DNA from: JBNKVT01 sp050299335
Lineage (GTDB): Bacteria; Pseudomonadota; Alphaproteobacteria; Rhodobacterales; Rhodobacteraceae
DNA: 64,000 bases
NCBI GenBank assembly: GCA_050299335.1
Contig: JBNKVT010000021.1
Span: 1 to 64,000 of the forward strand
Direction of reading: 5' to 3'
The position numbers and the translations under genes were made by a program. The notes below the pieces were generated by a model. The model did not search any database and was not told where the DNA came from. It saw only the letters and a program-made list of their open reading frames with translations. Position 1 is the first letter of the stretch. Each line of letters begins with the position of its first letter. Shown here piece by piece: positions 40,778 to 49,202 of this stretch.

Positions 40778-41941
40778 TCAGTTTCCGCTGAGATTACTGA
40801 CCGTGTTGGCCGTCAGCGACAGGAAGTTGAGGCTCTGCGCCGTCGCCTGCAGCACCCGTGCCCAGGCGACAAACGGCGCTTCGGTGATATAGATCGTGTC
40901 CTCGTCGCGGACCTGGAACTCACGGGCGATGAAGATGCCTTCGGGCTTGGTGAGGTCGATCACATAGGCGAAGGGCTCGTTCTCGCGGACATCGGTGCGT
41001 CCGGTGACCGCCGCGCCGATGGCGGCCGGTTCGCGGCGGAAGATGAAGATGCCGGTCGGATCGGCGGTATCGGCGTTCAACCCGCCCACCGTGGCCAGCG
41101 CCTCGATGACATTGAGACGGCCCTGCGGGAACTTCACCCGGGCCTGGGTCCCGGAAGACCCAAGGGACGTGAAGGTCCGGCGGTCCTCCTCGACGATGAT
41201 CTTGTCATTGCCGCGCAGGGCGATGTCGAGATTGGGACGGTCATAGAGATCGCGCAGGAATATCCGCCCCGAACGGCTGCCCCGGCGGACCACGATCTGC
41301 GCGACATCGGGTTCGATGGTGACCCCGCCGGCGACGGCCAGCATCGAGGTCAGGGTCCGGGTCGAGGGCTCGATCGGATAGATGCCCTGGGACCCGACCC
41401 CGCCGACAAGCGTCACCGACGAGCCGTCTCCGGCGACGCGGCGCACCTCGACCTGCGGGTCGGGGGTCTGGGTCTCCAGCCGGCGGGTGATCACGTCGCG
41501 CAACTGGTCGGGAGTATTGCCCGCAGCGGCGATATTGCCCGCATAGGGCACGAAAATCTGGCCGAGCTGGTCGACCTGCAGCGTCTGCAGGGCGGTAACC
41601 TTCTGCCCGACACTGGCCAGGAGCCCGTTATCGACGTTCTCCCAGACCGTCACCGTCAACGTGTCACCCGGGTTGATGATATCGGTCGAGACCTGGCCCG
41701 CGGTCAGGAATTCGGCGGAAAACCCGGTGTTGTACGCCAGTTCCGAAGCCGCCGCGACCCGGTAGTCGGCCATGACGATGTTCATCCCGCCGCCATTGAC
41801 CCGCGAACCGGCGACGATCTCGTCCGGATCCGGCCCCGACCGGGGCAGGCTGCCGCAGGCGGCAAGCGCCAACAGGGCCACTGCGGTGAACGTGGTCTTG
41901 ATTCCGGATATCCCGATACTGCCCATGCGATCTGCCTTCAC
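40778..41941 (-). CDS. Polysaccharide export lipoprotein (KpsD/Wza family)
   Basis: The 387-residue protein begins with a lipoprotein signal ending in the lipobox LAAC. A PES domain follows (INPGDTLTVTVWEN...LQVDQLGQIFVPYAGNIAAAG), then SLBB-type repeats (VTLVGGVGSQGIYPIEPS and later KFPQGRLNVIEALATVGGLN). Such proteins form the outer-membrane channel for capsule export. Start is GTG at 41941 or ATG at 41926. It lies between kpsS and kpsC; ABC transporter genes kpsM, kpsT and kpsE are not in the window. Confidence 0.9.
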   Translation of the reverse strand: MKADRMGSIGISGIKTTFTAVALLALAACGSLPRSGPDPDEIVAGSRVNGGGMNIVMADYRVAAASELAYNTGFSAEFLTAGQVSTDIINPGDTLTVTVWENVDNGLLASVGQKVTALQTLQVDQLGQIFVPYAGNIAAAGNTPDQLRDVITRRLETQTPDPQVEVRRVAGDGSSVTLVGGVGSQGIYPIEPSTRTLTSMLAVAGGVTIEPDVAQIVVRRGSRSGRIFLRDLYDRPNLDIALRGNDKIIVEEDRRTFTSLGSSGTQARVKFPQGRLNVIEALATVGGLNADTADPTGIFIFRREPAAIGAAVTGRTDVRENEPFAYVIDLTKPEGIFIAREFQVRDEDTIYITEAPFVAWARVLQATAQSLNFLSLTANTVSNLSGN

Positions 41942-41992
41942 AGATTTCTGTTTTCCCGAGACTTTAGGAAAAACACCCCCCCATTGACAGGC

Positions 41993-43285
41993 TCAGCGTC
42001 GCAGCCCGCCCTGAACAACGCGCAAGTGTTGCCGTTTCGCTGCTTTTTGTAAATATCGGCTTTCGTAAGGATCGGCGTCGGCGAGGATGACATCCGCGAT
42101 ATTGCGCAGCACTTCCGCCCGGCCGGTGCGCGTATAGTAACCTCCTGTAATCTGGGAGGTTTCCAGCAGGAATTGCCGGTAATCGCGATAGGCGGCAACA
42201 TCCGGATAGGCCGGGTCGCGGAAGAATTTCTCCAGCGGCTGATAGGAGACGAATTCCGGTTTCGAATAGACCGATTTGCCGAAGACCCTGAGCGGAAGTC
42301 CGCGCCAGAGCGCCTGCTGCCCGGCAGTGGAATTCACCGTCACCGCCGATTTCGCCTTGTTCATCAGGGGCCCCAGCTTGCCGCCCCGGATCATATGCAC
42401 CCGTTTCGTGATCCCGTAGCGCCGTGCGGCGGTGCGGATATGCCAGGCGAGGGGTTCGCGGTCATCCTCCAGCGGATGGGTCTTGAAAACCAGGTGGTGG
42501 TGCCCCGCCGCCCCGGACGCGAAGCCCTTGCAGCAGATATCGATGAACTCGCCGATCCCGTCGAACTGGCCGTGATTGACGAAGGACGCGTCATGGGCGA
42601 GTTGCAAGAGCACCAGGTGATAAGGCGCGCCGGAGCGTTTCAGCCTGAAGGTCGATCGCCGCCGCTGCAGCCCGTAGAGCGGGAAATGGATCAGGCGGCG
42701 CAGATGCAGCCCCAGCTCGCGCAGGACCGAGATCGAGCGGTGCGGGACATAGTTCCGGTACTTCCGGTTCAGCGCCAGCACATGAAAGTGATAGATCGCC
42801 CCCAATAGCGAATGCCGCCACAGCGCCCCCCATTGCGCCGGGGTGTCGGGCACCTCGCGGTGGCCGCCTTCGAGGGCGCGCTGCATCTGCGACACGCTCA
42901 TCTCCATCAGCCGCGAATGCCCGTTCACGCCGCCGCGCTCGTAGGTCACCCAATAGGGGCGCAGATAGCCTTCCTCGAAACAATGCACCGACAGCGCCCG
43001 CAGATGGGCGTGTTCGCGGGCAACGGTATGGATCTCGCGGGTATCGCCATAGAGCACGACATCGGTGACCTTCTCGGCATCGAGATAACGGTCGAGGAAG
43101 TCGCCCCAATCCTCCAGCCGACCGGTATAGGGGGTATAGGTGGCCCGGTCCTTCCAGAAATGCGCATCGCCCTGGTTGAACCCGATCCGCGACACCCTGC
43201 AGCCGGCGGCCTCCAGCACCTTGCCGAGCTCGGCAAAGAACGGCCCGTGCGGTCCCTGAAGAAACAGGAAATGTCGCCCTGACAA
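41993..43285 (-). CDS. kpsS: Capsule polysaccharide Kdo transferase KpsS-like
   Basis: The protein has the KpsS N-terminus SGRHFLFLQGPHGPFFAELG, the central CFEEGYLRPYWVTYERGGVN, and the C-terminal VFKTHPLEDDREP and VTVNSTAGQQALWRGLPLRVFG. KpsS starts the Kdo linker that KpsC extends. A TTG at 43285 with GAGGG 5 nt before it is the most likely start (430 residues); the frame reaches 43315. It is divergent from ribE. Confidence 0.9.
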   Translation of the reverse strand: MSGRHFLFLQGPHGPFFAELGKVLEAAGCRVSRIGFNQGDAHFWKDRATYTPYTGRLEDWGDFLDRYLDAEKVTDVVLYGDTREIHTVAREHAHLRALSVHCFEEGYLRPYWVTYERGGVNGHSRLMEMSVSQMQRALEGGHREVPDTPAQWGALWRHSLLGAIYHFHVLALNRKYRNYVPHRSISVLRELGLHLRRLIHFPLYGLQRRRSTFRLKRSGAPYHLVLLQLAHDASFVNHGQFDGIGEFIDICCKGFASGAAGHHHLVFKTHPLEDDREPLAWHIRTAARRYGITKRVHMIRGGKLGPLMNKAKSAVTVNSTAGQQALWRGLPLRVFGKSVYSKPEFVSYQPLEKFFRDPAYPDVAAYRDYRQFLLETSQITGGYYTRTGRAEVLRNIADVILADADPYESRYLQKAAKRQHLRVVQGGLRR

Positions 43286-43336
43286 GAATACCCTCACGAT
43301 TTGCGATACGCCCAAAGCGTTTCGAGTTCATGTTGA

Positions 43337-43381
43337 ATCGTTTTTCGCTGCCTCTCGCTGCGCTCGAACGCGAAAAACGAT
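43337..43381. repeat. 12-bp perfect inverted repeat between kpsS and ribE
   Basis: ATCGTTTTTCGC (43337-43348) and GCGAAAAACGAT (43370-43381) around a 21-nt loop, in the divergent promoter region. It may be an operator, a hairpin in one of the two leaders, or a small repeat. No FMN riboswitch pattern is evident in this leader. Confidence 0.6.
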
Positions 43382-43571
43382 GTGGCTTGTTTCAACGGAA
43401 ACCCGATACGCTATGAGCGCTACCATATACCCGAATCGTGGTGCAATCGTGTCCCGAAAGGGTGAAAATACGGTGTTTCCCCGCGGCAACGGCTCTTGCC
43501 CAGCCCCCGGGCTTCCATTACCACCGCCCCATAACCCACGCGACAACCCAAGTGACACGAAGAGGCCCCGA

Positions 43572-44198
43572 TTGTTCACTGGCATCGTTACCGATATCGG
43601 CGAAGTGCTCGAAATCGAGAAGCGCGGCGACCTGCGCGTGCGCATCGCCACCGGCTATGACCCGGCGAGCATCGACATGGGCGCCTCGATCGCCTGCGAC
43701 GGCATTTGCCTCACGGTGATCGACAAGGGCGTCTGCGACGACCGCGACGCCAACTGGTTCGACGTGGAGCTGTCCGCCGAGACCCTGTCGAAGACCAATG
43801 TGCAGCGCAATACCGGCCATTGGGAGGTGGGCCGGAAGGTCAATCTCGAACGCGCCCTGAAGGTCGGGGACGAGCTGGGCGGGCATATCGTCTCGGGCCA
43901 TGTGGACGGGCTGGCTGAAGTGATCTCGGTGGCCGATGAGGGCGACAGCGAACGGATCACCTTCCTTGTGCCGAAGGACCTGGCGCGGTTCATCGCCCCC
44001 AAGGGCTCGGTGGCGCTGAACGGCACCTCGCTGACGGTAAACGAGGTCGAGGGCGAGAGTTTCGGGGTCAACATCATCCCCCATACCCGCGCGGTGACCA
44101 CCTGGGGGCAGGTGAAGAAAGGCGATCTGGTCAATCTCGAAATCGACACGCTGGCGCGCTATGTGGCGCGGCTCAACGAGGCCGGAAATGAATTCTGA
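43572..44198 (+). CDS. ribE: Riboflavin synthase alpha chain
   Basis: The enzyme dismutates two lumazines into riboflavin. The 208-residue protein has two homologous beta-barrel halves, starting FTGIVTDIGEV and with SLTVNEVEGESFGVNIIPHT in the second. The start is a TTG at 43572 with AAGAGG upstream; the frame is open to 43380 without similarity. It overlaps the next gene, indicating an operon ribE-ribBX-ribH-nusB. Confidence 0.94.
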   Translation: MFTGIVTDIGEVLEIEKRGDLRVRIATGYDPASIDMGASIACDGICLTVIDKGVCDDRDANWFDVELSAETLSKTNVQRNTGHWEVGRKVNLERALKVGDELGGHIVSGHVDGLAEVISVADEGDSERITFLVPKDLARFIAPKGSVALNGTSLTVNEVEGESFGVNIIPHTRAVTTWGQVKKGDLVNLEIDTLARYVARLNEAGNEF

Positions 44199-45309
44199 AA
44201 AAGCCATGTCGGATTACGACATCTTCGGCGATGCCATCTCGCCGGTCGAAGAGATCATCGACGCCGCCCGCAATGGCAAGATGTATATCCTCGTCGACCA
44301 CGAGGACCGCGAGAACGAAGGCGATCTGATTATCCCGGCCCAGATGGCGACCCCGGATGCAATCAACTTCATGGCCACCCACGGGCGCGGGCTGATCTGC
44401 CTGGCCCTGACCGGCGACCGGCTGGACGCGCTGGGCCTGCCGCTGATGTCGGCGATGAACTCCTCGCGACACGAGACGGCCTTTACCCTGTCGATCGAGG
44501 CCCGCGAAGGGGTGACGACGGGGATTTCGGCCCCCGACAGGGCGCGGACGGTGGCGGTGGCCATCGATGCCAAATCCGGTGCTCAGGATATCGCCACGCC
44601 GGGGCATGTCTTCCCGCTCCGCGCCAAGGAGGGCGGGGTGCTGGTCCGTGCCGGTCATACCGAGGCGGCGGTCGATATCTCGCGGCTGGCGGGGCTGAAC
44701 CCCTCGGGGGTGATCTGCGAGATCATGAACGAGGACGGCACCATGGCGCGGCTGCCGGAACTGGTGGCTTTCGCCCAGATGCACAACCTGAAGATCGGCA
44801 CCATTTCCGATCTGATCGCCTATCGCCGCCGCCATGACAATCTGGTGCGGGAGCGGATTTCGCAGACGGTCTCGTCGGAATTCGGCGGCGACTGGCAGAT
44901 GCGCATCTTCGCCGATACCGCCGGCGGGGCCGAGCATATCGTGCTGTCGAAGGGCGATGTGGACACCACCGACCCGGTTCTGGTGCGGATGCACGCCTCC
45001 AACCCGCTTGAAGATGTGCTCGGCCTGGTGCCGGGCCGCTCGCATCAGCTGCATGACGCGATGGAGATCATCGCCGCGGAGGGGCGCGGGGTGATCGTGC
45101 TGTTGCGCGACATGTCGGCAAAACTGGTGGTGGACGGCGCGGTGTCACCGCAGACGCTCCGGCAATACGGGCTGGGGGCGCAGATCCTGGCCGCGCTGGG
45201 GGTGCATAACATGGTGCTCCTGACCAACTCGCCCAGCCCGAAGGTGGTGGGTCTGGAGGGATACGGCCTGTCGATCACCGGCACCCGCCCGATCCGGCGC
45301 GAGAGCTGA
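44188..45309 (+). CDS. ribB: Dihydroxybutanone-phosphate synthase with degenerate GTP cyclohydrolase II domain (RibBX)
   Basis: The N-terminal half is a functional-looking RibB domain (VDHEDRENEGDL, THGRGLICLALTGDR, RAGHTEAAVDISRLAGL) that converts ribulose 5-phosphate. The C-terminal half aligns with RibA but lacks its zinc cysteines and catalytic loop: where RibA has SEC...RCDCG and GRGIGL, this has ASNPLEDVLGL and RDMSAKLVVDG. It should therefore not hydrolyse GTP and is better called RibBX. A true ribA must lie elsewhere. The start at 44188 overlaps the ribE stop; 44206 is an alternative. Confidence 0.9.
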   Translation: MNSEKAMSDYDIFGDAISPVEEIIDAARNGKMYILVDHEDRENEGDLIIPAQMATPDAINFMATHGRGLICLALTGDRLDALGLPLMSAMNSSRHETAFTLSIEAREGVTTGISAPDRARTVAVAIDAKSGAQDIATPGHVFPLRAKEGGVLVRAGHTEAAVDISRLAGLNPSGVICEIMNEDGTMARLPELVAFAQMHNLKIGTISDLIAYRRRHDNLVRERISQTVSSEFGGDWQMRIFADTAGGAEHIVLSKGDVDTTDPVLVRMHASNPLEDVLGLVPGRSHQLHDAMEIIAAEGRGVIVLLRDMSAKLVVDGAVSPQTLRQYGLGAQILAALGVHNMVLLTNSPSPKVVGLEGYGLSITGTRPIRRES

Positions 45310-45311
45310 CC

Positions 45312-45800
45312 ATGGCCGAGGCCGAACCCCATTACACCCTGCCGAAACCGGCCTTTGACGCCCCGGTGCGGCTGCTGATCGTGGTTGCTCCCTATTACAA
45401 GGACATCGCCGACCAGCTGGTCGCGGGTGCTATGGCGGCCGGTGCGGCGGCGGGGGCGGAATGCGAAACGGTCGAGGTGCCCGGCGCGCTGGAAGTGCCG
45501 ACGGCGATCGCGCTGGCAGCGGAAAGCGGACGCTATGACGGGTTCGTGGCGCTGGGCTGCGTGATCCGCGGCGAGACCACCCATTACGATACGGTCTGCA
45601 ATGATAGTTCGCGGGCGCTGACGCTGATGGGGCTGCGGGGCCTGTGCATCGGCAACGGCATCCTGACGGTGGAAAACCGCGCCCAGGCCGAGGTCAGGGC
45701 CGAGGCGGCAGGACAGAACAAGGGCGGCGGGGCGGCTGAGGCGGCCCTGCATCTCGTGGCGCTGAAACGGCGGTTTGTGGATGGAGCGCGTGGTGAGTAA
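45312..45800 (+). CDS. ribH: Lumazine synthase
   Basis: It condenses dihydroxybutanone phosphate with the pyrimidine to make lumazine. The 162-residue protein has the family motifs VEVPGALEVPTAIALA and GCVIRGETTHYDTVCN, and ILTVENRAQAEVRA. It begins 2 nt after ribBX and overlaps nusB. Confidence 0.96.
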   Translation: MAEAEPHYTLPKPAFDAPVRLLIVVAPYYKDIADQLVAGAMAAGAAAGAECETVEVPGALEVPTAIALAAESGRYDGFVALGCVIRGETTHYDTVCNDSSRALTLMGLRGLCIGNGILTVENRAQAEVRAEAAGQNKGGGAAEAALHLVALKRRFVDGARGE

Positions 45801-46260
45801 GGGCCGGGACGAAAAACTGAAAATGCGTGCGGCAGCAAGGCTTTACGCCGTGCAGGCGCTGTTCCAGATGGAGGCATCCGGTGCCGCGCTCGACGATATC
45901 CGCGAGGAGTTCGAGACCTACCGGTTCGGGGCCGAGGTCGACGGCGACACCTATGCCGAGGGCCATCTCGATCTCTTCCGCGAGATCCTGACCGGCGCGG
46001 TCTCGCGGCAGGCGAAGATCGACCAGATGACCGACCGCGCCCTGGTGGCGAAATGGCCCATCGACCGGATCGATCCGACGCTGCGCGCCCTGTTCCGCGC
46101 CGCCGGGGCCGAGCTTCTGGGCGCGCGCACGCCGCCCAGGGTCACGATAACCGAATATGTCGACGTCGCCCGCGCTTTCTTTCCCGAAGGCAAGGAGCCG
46201 AAATTCGTCAACGCGGTTCTCGATCACATGGCCCGCGAAGCACAGCCGGCAGCCTTCTGA
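45793..46260 (+). CDS. nusB: Transcription antitermination protein NusB
   Basis: NusB with NusE (S10) binds boxA in rRNA leaders for antitermination. The protein of about 155 residues has RAAARLYAVQALFQMEASG and the C-terminal VTITEYVDVARAFFPEGKEPKFVNAVLD. GTG at 45793 fits the overlap with ribH; ATG at 45781 is possible. ribH-nusB linkage is common in proteobacteria. Confidence 0.95.
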   Translation: MSKGRDEKLKMRAAARLYAVQALFQMEASGAALDDIREEFETYRFGAEVDGDTYAEGHLDLFREILTGAVSRQAKIDQMTDRALVAKWPIDRIDPTLRALFRAAGAELLGARTPPRVTITEYVDVARAFFPEGKEPKFVNAVLDHMAREAQPAAF

Positions 46261-46382
46261 CGCGCCCGGCACGCCTGTTTCCGCCGCTCTGCGAGCGGGC
46301 GGCGTTCTGAACGGGCTTGTGCAAACCCGTCAAACCCCGAGACGATCCGGGATGCGTCCGACCCCTGAAGCAGTTTGCCTTT

Positions 46383-46496
46383 ATAGCATTTTGCGCCAAA
46401 TCGAATTCATTCCAAACCGCGAACGCATTTGCTACGCAAACGCTGTCTCGCGGATCGGAATGAATAAGTGAATCCGGTCTGGCGCAAAGCGCTCTA
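46383..46496. repeat. Dispersed repeat family B, copy 2 (inverted)
   Basis: Exact reverse complement of 36601-36714 except for one base. A further partial copy (GAACGCATTTGCTACGCAAACGC) follows at about 46518-46541. It lies in the 517-nt gap 46261-46777, which holds only repeats. Confidence 0.95.
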
Positions 46497-46591
46497 ACCG
46501 GCATCGGTCAGGAAACACGAACGCATTTGCTACGCAAACGCTGCCTCGGACGCCTGACCGATGCGGCGTTTCAGATCAAAGGCAATCCGCC

Positions 46592-46705
46592 AGAGCAAAA
46601 CCGGATCAGATTGAACCAATCTGATCCTGGGATTTTGCTCAAGCCTACGTCTCTGGACCTAAATTCTTTTTCAGACTGCGACAGTCTGAAACGATTTTGG
46701 TCTAT
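46592..46705. repeat. Dispersed repeat family A, copy 2 (inverted)
   Basis: Reverse complement of the element at 33116-33226 at roughly 85 percent identity; the paired palindromes are preserved although their loops differ. It lies 95 nt from family B copy 2. Confidence 0.85.
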
Positions 46706-46777
46706 GGTCTCAGCCAGGGAAGACACAGCTCCAACCCTTGCCAGCCCCATGCCCGCAATTGCGCCCAACCCTCGCCA

Positions 46778-47419
46778 TCACACCAGCCCCGCCAGAAATC
46801 CCGCCAGATCCATTGTCCGGTGGTGGATATGCCGCTGCCTCCCACCGCCGCCCACCAGCACCGTCCGCATCCCCATGTCATACGGCACCAGAAGGTTTCT
46901 GGGATCGTCCTCGAACATCGCCGCAAGCCCGGGCCGAACCCCACTGGCGGCAAACACCGTCTCGAACGCCCGCCGCTCCGGTTTCGGTGCGAAACCCGCA
47001 TCCTCGATCCCGTAAAGCCCGTCGAACACCCCCTCCAGCCCCCGCGCCGCAACAACCCTTTCGGCATGACGCCTGGACCCATTGGTGTGCACGATCTTCC
47101 GCCCCGGCAGTCCGCCAATCGCCGCCTTCAACGCCGGATCGGCCTCCAGCCCCGACAGGTCGATCTCATGCACATGGGCCAGATACGGCACCGGATCGAG
47201 ATCATGCTCCCGCATCAGCCCGGCCAGCGTCGTCCCATGGTTCCGCCAATAGTGCAGCCGCAGCCGGTCCGCCTCGGCCCGCGCCACCCCGAGTGCGGCC
47301 ATCACATATTCGGTCATCAGCACCTCGATCTGATCGAACAGCCGCGCCTCTGGGCCATAAAGCGTATTGTCGAGATCGAAGACCCAACACGCCACATGCT
47401 CAAAACCATCCTTATGCAT
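46778..47419 (-). CDS. HAD-family pyrimidine 5'-nucleotidase-like phosphatase
   Basis: The 213-residue protein has HAD motif I CWVFDLDNTLYG, motif II IVHTNGS, the lysine of motif III in APKPERRAFE and motif IV FEDDPRNL. It fits the pyrimidine 5'-nucleotidase (SDT1-like) subgroup. The start MHKDGFEHV at 47419 is preferred; the frame extends upstream. It is divergent from a methyltransferase gene. Confidence 0.88.
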   Translation of the reverse strand: MHKDGFEHVACWVFDLDNTLYGPEARLFDQIEVLMTEYVMAALGVARAEADRLRLHYWRNHGTTLAGLMREHDLDPVPYLAHVHEIDLSGLEADPALKAAIGGLPGRKIVHTNGSRRHAERVVAARGLEGVFDGLYGIEDAGFAPKPERRAFETVFAASGVRPGLAAMFEDDPRNLLVPYDMGMRTVLVGGGGRQRHIHHRTMDLAGFLAGLV

Positions 47420-47475
47420 GACTGGCGGGATAGCGCGCCCCATGCTAGCCCTCAATCGAAATCGAAAGTCGCATC

Positions 47476-48303
47476 ATGGCAAATACCGCAGACTGGCAAG
47501 GCCGCGTCGGCCGCGAATGGGCCGACAAGGCCGACGCCCTCGACCGCCTGCTCGGCCCCATCGGCGACGCCGGCATCGAAGCCCTCGGCAACGTCTCCGG
47601 CCGCACGCTCCTCGACCTCGGCTGCGGCGCCGGCGCCACCTCCCTCGCCCTCGCCAGGCGCGGCGCCCTCGTCACCGGCCTCGACATCTCCGAAGACCTC
47701 CTCGCCAAGGCCCGCTCCCGGGACCCCGCCCGCACCGTCACCTTCACCCGCGCCGACGCCACCACCTTCACTCCTGTGGCCGCCTTCGACCTCCTCCACT
47801 CCCGCTGCGGCGCGATGTTCTTCGACGACGAGATCGCCGCCTGGACCCACCTGCGCACAATCCTCCGCCCCGGCGCCCCCATCGCGCTGACCACCTGGCG
47901 CACAGCACAAGAACACGACTGGGCCGCCCTCCCCCTCCACCTCGCCTCCCCCATCCTCGGCGCCGAGGCTACCCGCATCGCCGCGCCCTTGGGCCCCGGC
48001 CCCTTCGCCTGGTCCGACCCCGGCCACTTCCTCCCCATCCTCCACGCCGCCGGCTGGAGAGACATCCACCACACCCCCATCACCGCCCAGGCCCGGATGG
48101 AGGCCGGCCCCGCCCCGACCCCGGCCGAACGCGCCGCCGACTTCGCGCTGCGCATCGGCCCCCTCGCCAGCCGCCTCCGCGGCACCGACCCCGCCACCCG
48201 CGCCCGGATCCGCGCCGCCCTCGCCGAGGGCCTCGCCCCCCATGTCACCGGCACCCACGTCACCGTCACCACCGCCGCCTGGCTCATCCGCGCCCATGGC
48301 TGA
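47476..48303 (+). CDS. Class I SAM-dependent methyltransferase
   Basis: The 275-residue protein has motif I LLDLGCGAGATSLALA, an acidic post-I residue in VTGLDISEDLL and motif II DLLHSRCGAMFF. It resembles UbiE/Type-11 methyltransferases. Third codon positions are extremely GC-rich, giving long false frames on the other strand. Substrate unknown. Confidence 0.88.
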   Translation: MANTADWQGRVGREWADKADALDRLLGPIGDAGIEALGNVSGRTLLDLGCGAGATSLALARRGALVTGLDISEDLLAKARSRDPARTVTFTRADATTFTPVAAFDLLHSRCGAMFFDDEIAAWTHLRTILRPGAPIALTTWRTAQEHDWAALPLHLASPILGAEATRIAAPLGPGPFAWSDPGHFLPILHAAGWRDIHHTPITAQARMEAGPAPTPAERAADFALRIGPLASRLRGTDPATRARIRAALAEGLAPHVTGTHVTVTTAAWLIRAHG

Positions 48304-48355
48304 ACCCGCCCAAATCCTGTAAAACACCCCGAGACCCGCCAGGAAGGACAGCCCA

Positions 48356-49000
48356 TTGGAGACCACCCCCCAGCCCGGCCGCGACGCCTACGAGATGGTG
48401 CTGTCGGCCATCGACCGCGGCGAGTACAAGCCCGGCGATCGCCTCGTCGAAAGCGACCTCGCCGAGCGTTTCGGCGTCTCCCGCACCCCCATCCGCGAGG
48501 CCTTCCAGCGGCTCGAAACCCAGGGCGTCCTCAAACGCGACGGCCGCTCGCTCTTCGTCTCCGCCCTCGACCACGACCAGATGGGCGAACTCTACGTCGT
48601 CCGCGCCGAGCTCGAAGGCCTCGCCGCCCGCCTCGCCGCCCAGCACGCCTCGCCGGAGGAAATCCGCGTCCTCTACGACCTGATCGAGGCCGACCGGACC
48701 CTCGCCGCCGACCCCGCCGCCATGTCGCTTGCCAACAAGCGCTTCCACCGCCAGATCCACCGGGCCGGCCACAACCGCTACCTCGTCCAGCAGCTCGAGA
48801 TGGTCCACCGCTCGATGGCGCTGCTGGTGAAATCCTCCTTCGAGGCCCCGGGCCGCACCGCCGAGGCCCTCGACGAGCACCGCCGCATCGTCGCCGCCAT
48901 CGAGGCCCACGACGGCGACGCCGCCGACACCGCCGCCCGCGCCCACATCTCCCACGCCTACGAGATCAGACTGAAACTGGCCGCCGAGGAGCGGCGGTAA
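48356..49000 (+). CDS. GntR-family transcriptional regulator (FCD domain)
   Basis: The 214-residue protein has an N-terminal winged helix (GDRLVESDLAERFGVSRTPIREAFQRL) and an all-helical FCD ligand-binding domain with the metal-type histidines in FHRQIHRAGHN and ISHAYEIR. It starts at a TTG with AGGAAGGA upstream. Its target is unknown; the AT-rich ParA-HEPN module begins 200 nt downstream. Confidence 0.88.
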   Translation: METTPQPGRDAYEMVLSAIDRGEYKPGDRLVESDLAERFGVSRTPIREAFQRLETQGVLKRDGRSLFVSALDHDQMGELYVVRAELEGLAARLAAQHASPEEIRVLYDLIEADRTLAADPAAMSLANKRFHRQIHRAGHNRYLVQQLEMVHRSMALLVKSSFEAPGRTAEALDEHRRIVAAIEAHDGDAADTAARAHISHAYEIRLKLAAEERR

Positions 49001-49202
49001 GGGGTGTTCACGGTGAAATGGGGGGTAAGGGGTTGAATCTATTACGGGAGTTGATTTCCTTTACGAACACTTTTTAAGTAAGGGCTGCAATGTGCATATG
49101 CGTTACCTTACAGTGGTCACAACGTTTGAAGAATAATACGCATTGGCACAACTTCGCAGAAAGCCTATCAATCAGTTTCAAATTGAGATTCCGAGGGATG
49201 AA

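Noticed and set aside
38105..42052. A 1315-codon open frame on the plus strand
   Set aside because: It lies antisense to the NUDIX, kpsC and export genes, whose products are clearly recognisable. Its translation is Arg/Gly/Asp-rich low complexity, the usual GC-bias artefact.
43382..43571. FMN riboswitch upstream of ribE
   Set aside because: The conserved RFN elements (GGGGCAGGGTGAAATTCCC-like core and its partners) are absent.
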